From positions 1-25,910 of the forward strand of contig PXDL01000197.1 in assembly GCA_003566395.1 (NCBI GenBank): a stretch of 25,910 nucleotides of DNA, given 5' to 3'. Shown here piece by piece: positions 1 through 8,308 of this stretch; positions within the stretch are counted from its first letter, which is position 1; the number at the start of each line of letters is the position of its first letter. A program made the translations under genes and the position numbers. Under the pieces are notes generated by a model that saw nothing but the letters and a program-made list of their open reading frames with translations, made no database searches and was not told where the DNA came from. The DNA comes from Balneolia bacterium (lineage in GTDB: Bacteria; Bacteroidota; Rhodothermia; Balneolales; Cyclonatronaceae).

Positions 1-134
1 GGAGTGAATGCGAATCCTGCGGGTTCCAGGCCGGTAAGCAGCATGCCGGAGCCGTCGAGGGGCTGGTCGGAACTCGCACATGAGATTAAAACTATAAAGC
101 AAAACAAGAATATTGCCAATCGAGGTTTTTGCAT
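1..134 (-). CDS. Lipoprotein, N-terminal fragment (runs off left edge)
   Basis: An open frame starts with ATG at 134 and is still open at base 1, giving 44 complete codons. It begins MQKPRLAIFLFCFIVLISC: a short basic N-terminus, an unbroken hydrophobic stretch and a lipobox (L-I-S-C) with the lipidation cysteine at residue 19, followed by ASSDQPLDGSG, a typical polar region after the cleavage site. That is the layout of a bacterial lipoprotein signal peptide, so export and membrane anchoring are likely. The mature domain lies outside the window and no function can be given. It is transcribed away from the GWxTD gene at 459. No clear Shine-Dalgarno precedes the ATG. The call rests on the signal peptide alone; a chance ORF remains possible. 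Confidence 0.5.
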   Translation of the reverse strand, partial: MQKPRLAIFLFCFIVLISCASSDQPLDGSGMLLTGLEPAGFAFT

Positions 135-194
135 AATCTGTACGTTATATTGCATAAGTTCTCAGCTGTACTTGCCACCCGGATGAAATGCCGG

Positions 195-238
195 CTCAGG
201 TCAATTTGAATCTGGATAAGTTCACCTCAGGTCAATTT
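195..238. repeat. 13-bp direct repeat, two copies
   Basis: CTCAGGTCAATTT occurs exactly at 195-207 and again at 226-238, with starts 31 bp apart (about three helical turns). The repeats and flanking bases resemble the repeated TCAATTTG-type end motifs of some IS21-like elements, so a solitary transposon end is one reading. A pair of regulator-binding sites between divergent genes is another. No transposase gene is present. The repeat is observed; both readings are inference. Confidence 0.6.
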
Positions 239-341
239 AGGTAAAATGAGTCACACCGCTTTGAACTATTTAAGTAGAATGAGGATTTTATTAACATAAG
301 GCTAAGCAAAACCGTTTTTTTTAGTTTACTTCCTTTTGCCA

Positions 342-386
342 AAAATGAAATCCCCACATCGATGACTTATCCTGTGGTTTCATTTT
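342..386. repeat. Bulged inverted repeat upstream of GWxTD gene
   Basis: AAAATGAAA (342-350) pairs with TTTCATTTT (378-386), and inside it CCACA (354-358) pairs with TGTGG (373-377); a three-base bulge TCC and a 14-base loop complete the stem. No T-run follows on the plus strand, so it is not a good terminator in that direction. It lies about 70 bp before the GWxTD start and could be a leader structure or an operator. Confidence 0.4.
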
Positions 387-458
387 CACTCAGGCATTTA
401 TTACGAACAAAACACCTGGTTGATCAAAGCTTTTTAACATAACATCTGACTGTACGAA

Positions 459-2627
459 ATGTTTCGGGTCATGGATTTCCCTTTAAAATTAAACGCAGCA
501 CCCATCTGTATTACTATAACCTTTTTTTTCTGGGTTATACCGGCATTTGCGTCTCTTTCACACGGTAAGGACTTAAACGAAGATGTTTATAAGCGGGGAC
601 TTGAGCTGATCGATCAAAACGAGGTTGAGGCCGCCATCAATCTTTGGATTCCGATAAAAGCAGAGCTTGAAAGCAAAGGTTGTGGTGATTTCAGGATCGG
701 CATTAAAGCGATTGAATCCATAACCGAGGCAGGTCTTACGAGGCTGTACCCTCTTGCCACTGAATTTTATTTCTGGGGCCTTTCCAGCTGCGATACCGAA
801 AGGGACCGGGATTACATCATGGATGAAATCTATCGCCTTGAACCGCTTGTTTCCCCGATAGTGTTCAACAGCTGGATTAAACTGGCACAAACAGACAAGC
901 AGCAAGTTCTTTCTGAAATCCGGGGGTTTTTTATCAAACAAAATCCGCTGCAAACCACTTCCCGGAACGAACGGCTTATTGAGCACTGGGAACGGATTGC
1001 CCATGCCCGCAAACATTTTCAGCGAAACTCATCCAGCGCCTACGGTACGGACGACCGCGGTATAATCTATGTCAGATATGGGGAACCCGACAAGATTGAA
1101 TCCGGAAATTTCACCCTCAATATGGATGACATCCTCTCTATCAGCAGTGAGATTCTGTACCAGCAACAGGAAGCCCGCATGAATGATCCTACCATGGGAG
1201 ACGGCATCCAAAGTGCTTCCGCCTGGATTTCCGACGAAATATTCCGCGACAACCTTTCAAAATTGATTGGTGAACAGGTTCTAAGCCAGCGGGTAACTAC
1301 CGAATATGAAGTTTGGATCTACAACCATTACAACCTGGGCCAAAACCGCAATACTACATTTTTATTTGGAGTGGATGCACGAACTCAAAGATACGGCATG
1401 TACCCTTCCATCGAGGCTTTCATTCCGCTGTCCGCATTCAGAGAGCGCACTATGCGTCTCGGAGGCTTTCGTTTTAATGCGGGTCCGGTGATTCAGCTCG
1501 CATTCTATAAGGAACTCCGTTTTGTTGACGACACTTTTAATGATATTTACTACGACTATTTCGACCGGTTGATGAGCGATCGCTCTATTATCGGAGAGTC
1601 CAGTTACTCTCATATGTATTACCGTTATGCCGATCAACTGGAGGGCATTCGCAACGCTATTCCCGCCAATGTTTCCCTATATGATCAGGGTCTGGCCGAA
1701 TTCGAGATTACATATACATCCTATCGTTTTTTTGATGAGGATTTGCAGCCGTACGAAATCGTCTTTTTCTACTCCATGCCTCATCAGGAAATACTGACCG
1801 ACTATTACAGTTTTGGAGAGTTGAACCCTGATGCAAGCCCGGAGTACCATCTCCGCCATAGTCTCGACTGGTACACAAACGACTGGACGCTCATTGAGCG
1901 AACTACAGATTTTCCTCTTGTGTTTTTTGATAAATTCACTGCCGACGGCAGACTCATGCCTGCTTCGTCTTCATTTACCGTACCTGTTGATGAAGCTGCC
2001 GGGAATCTTTTATTTACCGGAACCCTGTTCAACAGGGCTTATACCGATTACGATCAATCGCAGCTTGCGTCTGCCGGCATTTCGGGCTCTGCGGCAATTC
2101 CTGCCGATATACTGGCTGAAACAAGTCTTGAAGTAGATCTCAGATCAATAGAGATGCCACTTAGCAAACAGGAACCCACATTCAGTGATGTAATACTCGG
2201 ATATACCCCGGAAGGTGATCATGAACTGGTACCACCTGAAGCACTCATTCCGTTTCATGTCCCCATGAATCCGGTTATACCTGTAGGGGCCGACCTTGAT
2301 CTGTTTTTTGATGTGTACAACCTTGATGCACTTAACAAGGATACTGCTAACGAATCCCCTGAACCAAATGTGTACATGTTGCGCTACCGCATTCAGGCGC
2401 CCGATCAGCGCGGTTTATTCGGAAGGATTTTCGGCTCCCGGCAGGAGCAGGAACAATCGGTGGTCCTCAGCTTTTCGACCATGGAGCGTTCATTTAATCA
2501 TTACCTGAGTATTGAAACCTCACATTATCCCGAAGGCGATTACGAGCTGGTAATCACCCTGCTTGGCGAAGATGAAACTATGGCCGCCGAAAAAAGACTG
2601 CCTTTTCAGATTCTCTCAGAAGAGTGA
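459..2627 (+). CDS. GWxTD domain-containing secreted protein
   Basis: A 722-residue exported protein of unknown function. The hydrophobic stretch at about residues 15-32 (ending VIPAFAS) looks like a cleavable signal peptide. An alternative ATG at residue 5 (471) would also fit, and neither has a clear Shine-Dalgarno. The GWxTD-family block lies at about residues 170-215: charged helices, then AYGTDDRG (194-201) and IIYVRYGEPDKIE. Downstream, EYEVWIYNHY and TFLFGVD match the family's usual continuation. The long C-terminal part is mostly predicted beta with no motif I can name. The signature tryptophan is replaced: AYGTD stands where GWxTD is usual. It converges on the lipoprotein gene at 2644 with a 16-bp gap. 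The family call is fairly secure; the function is unknown. Confidence 0.8.
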   Translation: MFRVMDFPLKLNAAPICITITFFFWVIPAFASLSHGKDLNEDVYKRGLELIDQNEVEAAINLWIPIKAELESKGCGDFRIGIKAIESITEAGLTRLYPLATEFYFWGLSSCDTERDRDYIMDEIYRLEPLVSPIVFNSWIKLAQTDKQQVLSEIRGFFIKQNPLQTTSRNERLIEHWERIAHARKHFQRNSSSAYGTDDRGIIYVRYGEPDKIESGNFTLNMDDILSISSEILYQQQEARMNDPTMGDGIQSASAWISDEIFRDNLSKLIGEQVLSQRVTTEYEVWIYNHYNLGQNRNTTFLFGVDARTQRYGMYPSIEAFIPLSAFRERTMRLGGFRFNAGPVIQLAFYKELRFVDDTFNDIYYDYFDRLMSDRSIIGESSYSHMYYRYADQLEGIRNAIPANVSLYDQGLAEFEITYTSYRFFDEDLQPYEIVFFYSMPHQEILTDYYSFGELNPDASPEYHLRHSLDWYTNDWTLIERTTDFPLVFFDKFTADGRLMPASSSFTVPVDEAAGNLLFTGTLFNRAYTDYDQSQLASAGISGSAAIPADILAETSLEVDLRSIEMPLSKQEPTFSDVILGYTPEGDHELVPPEALIPFHVPMNPVIPVGADLDLFFDVYNLDALNKDTANESPEPNVYMLRYRIQAPDQRGLFGRIFGSRQEQEQSVVLSFSTMERSFNHYLSIETSHYPEGDYELVITLLGEDETMAAEKRLPFQILSEE

Positions 2628-2643
2628 ATAAACGAGCACTTTT

Positions 2644-3144
2644 CTAATTGTGCCGGACCCCGGAGTCCAATTCTTCTCTAAAGTCTCTTGAAAGAACCCG
2701 GAAATACTCTTCGGTTTGGGGTGAACACAAATTCCGGACCCACTCTCCTTCTTCTTCAAGATATACCTGATTATAAATCTCTATAAAGGCGCGCTGCTGT
2801 GATGTGGCCTGAGCCGTTAAAGGCCGGCTGGTTACGACAATTTTGTTACGTGCCTGACTTATTCCCATTTCGGACTCATCGTCAAACAAATTGCGTTCCT
2901 GCCACTCCGATTCGAAGTAGGTACCGTCCAGGGTTATCACGTCACGGTAAAGGGTGAAGCTGATCCTTGTAAAATATCGGGGAACCTTGATCTGTAAATC
3001 CATTTCGGTAGTAGTTCCCAAAGATGAGCGATATGTGTACTCTCTTTCACTTCCGTTATTCGTGGAACCACATGCGCTGATTACCACTGCGGCCATCACC
3101 AAAACGACCGGGCTCATTAGTTTTGATAAACCTGATGATTTCAT
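2644..3144 (-). CDS. Small lipoprotein, unrecognised, downstream of susCD
   Basis: A 166-residue protein I do not recognise. The N-terminus is a lipoprotein signal with lipobox V-I-S-A-C and the lipidated cysteine at residue 25. The mature part (about 140 residues) is polar and rich in E, R and Y, with no membrane segment and only one further cysteine (in LCSPQT), suggesting a small periplasm-facing or surface lipoprotein. AGAGG sits five bases before the ATG, a better ribosome site than most genes here have. The gene follows susC-susD on the same strand, but a strong terminator ends 25 bp before its start, leaving no room for a separate promoter after the hairpin. It would therefore be expressed by read-through, or from a promoter inside the end of susD. 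A SusCD accessory role is conjecture. Confidence 0.75.
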   Translation of the reverse strand: MKSSGLSKLMSPVVLVMAAVVISACGSTNNGSEREYTYRSSLGTTTEMDLQIKVPRYFTRISFTLYRDVITLDGTYFESEWQERNLFDDESEMGISQARNKIVVTSRPLTAQATSQQRAFIEIYNQVYLEEEGEWVRNLCSPQTEEYFRVLSRDFREELDSGVRHN

Positions 3145-3169
3145 ATTAACCTCTTATGCGGTTTTTCCG

Positions 3170-3208
3170 AAAAAAAAGAGGGTTGACAGTACGATACCGT
3201 CAACCCTC
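3170..3208 (-). terminator. Rho-independent terminator after susD
   Basis: A perfect 10-bp inverted repeat, GAGGGTTGAC at 3178-3187 and GTCAACCCTC at 3199-3208, with an 11-base loop. On the minus strand it is followed by eight T residues (plus-strand A-run 3170-3177). It lies 30 bp past the susD stop codon and 25 bp before the downstream lipoprotein ATG. Confidence 0.9.
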
Positions 3209-3237
3209 CTGATACTTATGTTAACCGAATTCGGAAA

Positions 3238-4947
3238 TTACTTCCGTGTAACGCTATTCGGGTTTCTTCCGCCTGCTGCGTCGATAGCACGCTGAATTAC
3301 AGGGCTTGGGGTTGCAGACTCAGCTGTGCGCTGTTTTGAGTTAAACTCGCGCGGAGCCGAACCTTCACCACCACCGCCGAACGTATAGATATCCATTTGC
3401 AGAAGCTCCAGTTCGGAGGCAGGTATCGGGAACATGAGCGGTGTTCCGGTAATGAGCTTGCCGTAGTCGTCACCACGCCAGTTGCCCTGTCCGCGAACAT
3501 TATAGAACTCAAGTCCGGCCGCTGTGGCGTACGTTTCGATATGAAACTCGTACCGCATTGCATTAAATGCGTAATCCGGATTAGACGCCGTAGTGATCGG
3601 CTCAAGTCCGCCACGCTCAACGCGTGTTTCATTGATCAGATCAGCTGCAGCCTGAGGTACGGTGCCCGCGTTCAGGCGAAGCAGGGCCTCAGCATGGTAC
3701 ATTTTGATCTCGGTGAACCGCATGTGCTGCATAGGGCCGATAAAGTTGTTAATGTACATCTCATTGTTTCTGAAATGATTGTAACGTGAACGTCTCCAGA
3801 GACCGCGTTCGGCAGGGAAGTTACCTGCAGAAGCAATCCGGAAATCACTTCCGTTAACCGCGGGATCGGGCTCACCGTCATCATTCAGACCTGTGATACG
3901 AAGGTCTGCCGAGGTCATGATAAACTCACGGCGCTCTGAGTTGATGTTGTTCAGCGGCGTGTTGATCCAATCATCAAACCCACCGGATGTGTCATATCGG
4001 CCGATAAGCGGATAGAACGGGCGGTGCCAGGTCGCATCCTGCATAAGGCTGTGCGGACGTGACCACCACAGTTCGCCGTCGGCTTCAACATTAAGCGCAT
4101 TATCGTCATTGTTAAAGAAAGACGGATTTGCATTCACAACTTCACCGGTCAGGTCACGGATCATGGTCCAGTTAATGGCATCACGCTGCTGCGTAGAGCG
4201 GGCGTTGCTAACAATAAACCGGGCCTTGTAAGCTTTGGCTAAAGAGGCCAGCTGCTGGCTGGTAAGTGCGTTACCACGAACCCAGCCGCTCGGAAGCGTG
4301 AAGCTGTTAGACTCGGCCAGGGCTATAGCTATATCAAGCTGCGCTATACCAAAGGCAAGCAGTTCTTCATAATCCACCGCATCAAGGGTAACTTCACCTA
4401 ACGCGAGTGCTTCAAAGTCGGTGTTTTCATCAACAATGAAGCCCCGGTCGAAATGGTTGGCAAGCTGACCGTAAGAAATACCCATAACAAAACGGGCAAA
4501 TGTTTCCATACGAACAGCACGGTTATCCTCATCATCCGGTCCGAAATTCAATCCACCTTCAAGAGCGACAATACCGTCGATTGATGAAGAAATGGATGTA
4601 TAGAGGTTAGACCATGGAGTTGAGGACATAAACCGATCCGCATAAGCGGCATCGTTATTGAAAGCCTGACGCGGTACGGCGCCGAGGTCAAACATCCCGA
4701 AGTTACCCCAGGAAGAAGTACTTACGCCGCTCATTACGGCCATTGTCATTCCCGGATAGTTCTTCTGGGTGCCGTTCCACCATTGGAAATACTGGCTTCC
4801 CACAAGCGACTCTACGTCACTTGGTTCGCCCAGTGCCCGTTCTGTATCAGGATTATTCGGATTATCTACCGAAAGATCCATACAGCCGGAGAACAGCAGC
4901 AGACTTGCTGATATAGCCAGCAGTATTAAATATTTCATTGTTTTCAT
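3238..4947 (-). CDS. SusD/RagB family outer-membrane lipoprotein
   Basis: A 569-residue SusD-like substrate-binding lipoprotein, the surface lid of a SusCD importer. The N-terminus has a lipoprotein signal ending LLFSGC (cysteine 22), followed by MDLSVDNPNNPD, the Asp/Asn-Pro-rich opening common in the family. Helical TPR-like segments follow, and a C-terminal stretch has the family style of N-E-x-R-x-E-R-G (NETRVERG), an asparagine- and tryptophan-rich segment and a late FPIPASELEL. The length is normal for SusD homologues. It starts 19 bp after the susC stop, so the two are certainly cotranscribed, and a strong terminator closes the unit. Substrate cannot be read from the sequence; no carbohydrate-active enzyme gene is nearby. 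Confidence 0.93.
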   Translation of the reverse strand: MKTMKYLILLAISASLLLFSGCMDLSVDNPNNPDTERALGEPSDVESLVGSQYFQWWNGTQKNYPGMTMAVMSGVSTSSWGNFGMFDLGAVPRQAFNNDAAYADRFMSSTPWSNLYTSISSSIDGIVALEGGLNFGPDDEDNRAVRMETFARFVMGISYGQLANHFDRGFIVDENTDFEALALGEVTLDAVDYEELLAFGIAQLDIAIALAESNSFTLPSGWVRGNALTSQQLASLAKAYKARFIVSNARSTQQRDAINWTMIRDLTGEVVNANPSFFNNDDNALNVEADGELWWSRPHSLMQDATWHRPFYPLIGRYDTSGGFDDWINTPLNNINSERREFIMTSADLRITGLNDDGEPDPAVNGSDFRIASAGNFPAERGLWRRSRYNHFRNNEMYINNFIGPMQHMRFTEIKMYHAEALLRLNAGTVPQAAADLINETRVERGGLEPITTASNPDYAFNAMRYEFHIETYATAAGLEFYNVRGQGNWRGDDYGKLITGTPLMFPIPASELELLQMDIYTFGGGGEGSAPREFNSKQRTAESATPSPVIQRAIDAAGGRNPNSVTRK

Positions 4948-4966
4948 TATAAAAACCTGTTATCAA

Positions 4967-7900
4967 TTAAAATTGAAATTCTAAGCTTCCGGAAATGGTG
5001 CGGAAGTTGGGATAATCGAAAGAATCGAAGCGAAGGATGGTAGCGCTCTCACGCCCAACCTCGGGATCAAATCCGGAGTAGTTGGTAAAGGTGAGGAGGT
5101 TACGACCGATAACACTAATGTTGATTCTGTTTATCACGTCACCGAACACCGGCTGAAGCTGTGCGCTTTCAAAAGAGTAGCGCAGTGCTACTTCGCGAAG
5201 CTTCACATATGTTCCGTCTTCCACAAAGTGACCGCTTGACTGGTTCTGAGCATAAAGCGTCTGATAGTAATCAATCGGCTTTTTACGCTCCTGGCTAACT
5301 CCACGCTGGTCCTGATCAAAGTGCATCAGGTCACGATAAGCCCACTGGCGGGTCTGGTTGTAGATTTCACCACCGATCTGGCTGTCTAAGAGCGCAAACA
5401 GGGTGAAGTTTTTAAAGCGGAAGTTGGTGCTGAAAGAGAAACTGAAATCCGGAAGGGCATTACCTAAACGAAGGAAATCACTTCCATCTTCATCACGCTG
5501 ACGTACCGGCAATCCCCAGGCGAGAGCAGTCCCGTCAGGAAGGGTTACTGTATCGCCCCAGTTGCCGTCGGTCCATGATCCGCCGTCTCCGACAGGAACC
5601 ATATATCCGTCGTCGTTACGATCGAAGAAACCGGCGAAATCGCCATAATCGAACGGCAGGTTGTCTGCATTGCTTGCCCAGCGGATGCCGTAAAATGTAC
5701 CAATGCGTTCGCCCGGTCTGCGGTAGAATACATCACCGTTCTGGACATTAGGTCCGAAACGCTGTGCCGGACGGTTGAACTCGGTAATGCGTGAGATGGA
5801 GCGGTCGAAAAGAACGTTGAAAGACAAGCTCATGTCGCGCTCCTGAATGGCAAACGTTCTCAGGCTTGCTTCAATTGTGTTGGACTCAACTGTACCGGCA
5901 TTCTGCCACTGTGAGTTAAACCCAAAGTAGGAAACCAAAGGCAGGTTAAGAATCTGATCTTCAACCTTGGTGTCGGCATAGGTGAAGTTAAACAGGAATC
6001 TGTTGAGGAAACCAACTTCAATTCCGGCTTCAATTTCACGGGCAAACTCCGGCTTAAGCTGGCGGTTACCTAAAACATTTTTGAACACCTGTCCACCAGA
6101 TACCGTCCAGGTTTCATACTGCTCAGAGAAAGTCGGGCGACCACCGGCTGTACCGATAGAAGCATTTACTTTCAGTTCGTCGATACCGTTGATATCGAAC
6201 CAGTCTTCTTCACTGATCAGGTATGCAGCACTTAATCTGTAGTAGGTATGCCATTTTTCATCAGGACCGAACAAAGAACTACCGTCACGACGTACAAGCG
6301 CATCAAAAATGTAACGCCCGTCATAGTCGAAGTTGGTAATAAAGTAATACCCTTCGGAACGGATGGTCGTTGATGCACTGCCTACAAAGCGGGCATCGGC
6401 ATCGGTGTTCGTAAGCGTAGGTACACCGTCTACAATAAAGCGGCGTCCTTCTGCATCAAAACGGCGGAATTCCTGCTGTTCGAAAAGAACACGACCTTGG
6501 GTACGGGTTCTCAGGCGGCCGAAATCATGAGTATAGGTAGCGTTGAAACTTCCGTTTACAGCTTCATTAAAGCGGAAATCACGGAATAAACCACCACCTG
6601 CATACGTCACCTGATCTATACCTTCCCAGAAAGTAGGCCAGAAGCGGGTAAAGTCACGGTTCGAGCGGTCATAACTTAGATTACCGGCCAACACCAGATT
6701 TTCGAATGGAGTGTAACGCGCTTCCATGCTACCCATAACACGTTCCCGGTTGTCGGTACGCTCGTTATAGGTTGCTTCATAGAGCGGGTTTTCCTCAATA
6801 GAAGCCGGGTTGGGCTGTACAAGCAGACGGCCCGTATCAGGGTCGGTTGCACCGAGATTAATATCAGGAGCGGTGAAAGCAAGGCCGAAAAACGGGCTGC
6901 CCGGACCGGTCTGAATTTGATCAAGGTTTGAGAAAGAGTAGTACCCGGATCCGGAAAGCGTGAACGAATCTGAGAGTCTGCTGTCGATATTCAGACGCAC
7001 ATTTCTACGGCTGTAACCATCAAGGGCATCAAGTACACCGTCTTGCTGGGTGTTGTTGAATGAAGCCGTATAGTTAATGGTTCCGACACGCTGAGATACG
7101 GAGATATAGTTGGTGTAAAAATTACCCGGATTAAAGAAACGATCGAAGTTATCGAAGGTCTCTCCCGGATAGGCCTGATCAAGAAACGTGGTTGATGACG
7201 GACCTGTTAATACACGTTCGGTCGGATCGGCAGTTGCCTCACCATCTTCGTTGAGCCAGGGCGCGTCTGCTTGCCCGCTCATTTGCCATCCATGCGACTG
7301 GTTGGTACGAATCGGGTTTTCGAGGCTGCTTGAGCCGAACTCGTTACGTACGGTAACACGTGTAGTACCTTCAGCCATATTTTGGCCACGCTTTGTACGG
7401 ATGTTAATTACACCTGCGGCGGCGCGTGAACCGTAAAGTGAAGAAGCCGCAGCTCCTTTAACCACTTCGATGCTTTCAATATCGAGAGATTCGACATCAA
7501 CGGCATCCTGCCCGAGAATTACACCATCTACGATATACAGAGGCTCGTTACTGCCCGAGATGGATGTTACTCCACGTAATACAACAGAAGGGTTGGACCC
7601 GGGCTGTCCGCTTCCCTGAACGATGCTAACACCGGCAACTTTACCGCGGAGTGCTGATTGCGGGCTGCTTGCGGGAGCCATCTCCAGATCACGTGCCGTT
7701 ACACGGCCTACCGTGAAAGGTGTTCTGCGTGCTTCAGTGTCTCCAAGTACACCGGTAACAACAATGTCCTCAAGGCCGAAACGGTCGGGTGACAGATCAA
7801 CATCGAGGGTATTGGTTCCGCTTGATACTTCAATTTGACGTTGGAACCTGGAATAGCCGATAAATGTAACCCGGACTGTATAGGTACCAACTGGAATATT

Positions 7901-8089
7901 ATCGAGGGTAAACTGACCATCAAGATCAGTTGCGGTCCCCCGGTTCAGCTCAACCAGCAAAACGGTCGCTCCTGGGAGCTCATCGCCGGTTTCTGAATCG
8001 GTTACTGTTCCTGAAAGATCTCCAACCTGCGCCATCAGCGCGTACGGAAATGCAAACAGAGACAGAAGTAGTAGTAACTTCTTCAACAT
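4967..8089 (-). CDS. SusC/RagA family TonB-linked outer-membrane transporter
   Basis: A 1040-residue TonB-dependent outer-membrane channel partner of the adjacent SusD. Order of parts: signal peptide (residues 1-20, ending ALMA-Q); a carboxypeptidase-regulatory-like beta domain (about 22-105, with GTVTDSETGDELPGATV and DGQFTLDNIPVGTYTV), as in SusC proteins; a TonB-box-like segment EDIVVTG (about 107-113); a plug domain with ALRGKVAGVSI, VVLRGVTS and PLYIVDGV; then a long beta barrel ending in a typical C-terminal aromatic strand (SLEFQF). AGAGG lies ten bases before the ATG. It has 219 bp of upstream space for its own promoter after the M20 gene. Energy would come from ExbBD-TonB; two tonB genes lie about 10 kb away. 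Substrate unknown. Confidence 0.95.
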   Translation of the reverse strand: MLKKLLLLLSLFAFPYALMAQVGDLSGTVTDSETGDELPGATVLLVELNRGTATDLDGQFTLDNIPVGTYTVRVTFIGYSRFQRQIEVSSGTNTLDVDLSPDRFGLEDIVVTGVLGDTEARRTPFTVGRVTARDLEMAPASSPQSALRGKVAGVSIVQGSGQPGSNPSVVLRGVTSISGSNEPLYIVDGVILGQDAVDVESLDIESIEVVKGAAASSLYGSRAAAGVINIRTKRGQNMAEGTTRVTVRNEFGSSSLENPIRTNQSHGWQMSGQADAPWLNEDGEATADPTERVLTGPSSTTFLDQAYPGETFDNFDRFFNPGNFYTNYISVSQRVGTINYTASFNNTQQDGVLDALDGYSRRNVRLNIDSRLSDSFTLSGSGYYSFSNLDQIQTGPGSPFFGLAFTAPDINLGATDPDTGRLLVQPNPASIEENPLYEATYNERTDNRERVMGSMEARYTPFENLVLAGNLSYDRSNRDFTRFWPTFWEGIDQVTYAGGGLFRDFRFNEAVNGSFNATYTHDFGRLRTRTQGRVLFEQQEFRRFDAEGRRFIVDGVPTLTNTDADARFVGSASTTIRSEGYYFITNFDYDGRYIFDALVRRDGSSLFGPDEKWHTYYRLSAAYLISEEDWFDINGIDELKVNASIGTAGGRPTFSEQYETWTVSGGQVFKNVLGNRQLKPEFAREIEAGIEVGFLNRFLFNFTYADTKVEDQILNLPLVSYFGFNSQWQNAGTVESNTIEASLRTFAIQERDMSLSFNVLFDRSISRITEFNRPAQRFGPNVQNGDVFYRRPGERIGTFYGIRWASNADNLPFDYGDFAGFFDRNDDGYMVPVGDGGSWTDGNWGDTVTLPDGTALAWGLPVRQRDEDGSDFLRLGNALPDFSFSFSTNFRFKNFTLFALLDSQIGGEIYNQTRQWAYRDLMHFDQDQRGVSQERKKPIDYYQTLYAQNQSSGHFVEDGTYVKLREVALRYSFESAQLQPVFGDVINRINISVIGRNLLTFTNYSGFDPEVGRESATILRFDSFDYPNFRTISGSLEFQF

Positions 8090-8208
8090 ATTGTAATGAC
8101 CTCTTTACGTTATGTACATTTTTATTAAACCCCTTTCACTGCTCAGTTCACATTGAAGGGTTTGTTTATCCTTTTTTACGATTGCCACATATTCAATCGC
8201 ATGGGCCT

Positions 8209-8236
8209 AATATAATTTTACCGTTACTTAATACAA
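8209..8236 (-). promoter_or_regulatory. Candidate sigma70-like promoter for susCD
   Basis: On the minus strand TTGTAT (8231-8236) is followed after 16 bp by TATATT (8209-8214), about 120 bp before the susC start. No good TAnnTTTG site is seen in this AT-rich gap, so this is only the best local candidate and could be a chance match. Confidence 0.25.
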
Positions 8237-8308
8237 AGGTTTTTTTGCACTCTCAAACATTTTGCCTAATAATGTAAAAAGCAATTTCCGCACTTAAACC
8301 TAAATTCT

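Larger units (their letters stand above)
135..458. other. Intergenic region between divergent genes
   Basis: AT-rich spacer of 324 bp between the minus-strand lipoprotein fragment and the plus-strand GWxTD gene. It holds a 13-bp direct repeat (195-238) and a bulged hairpin (342-386), listed separately. I see no ORF with a credible start, no tRNA, and no clear TTTG/TAnnTTTG or TTGACA/TATAAT promoter pair. Confidence 0.6.

Noticed and set aside
4..186. 60-residue plus-strand ORF at the left edge
   Set aside because: It has no recognisable features and lies opposite the lipoprotein signal peptide read from the minus strand, which is the better explanation.
573..1016. 147-residue minus-strand ORF inside the GWxTD gene
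   Set aside because: It is the antisense shadow of a gene with a signal peptide and family motif; it has no features of its own.
3170..8089. Polysaccharide utilisation locus
   Set aside because: SusC and SusD are present but no carbohydrate-active enzyme, sensor or anti-sigma gene is found in the window.
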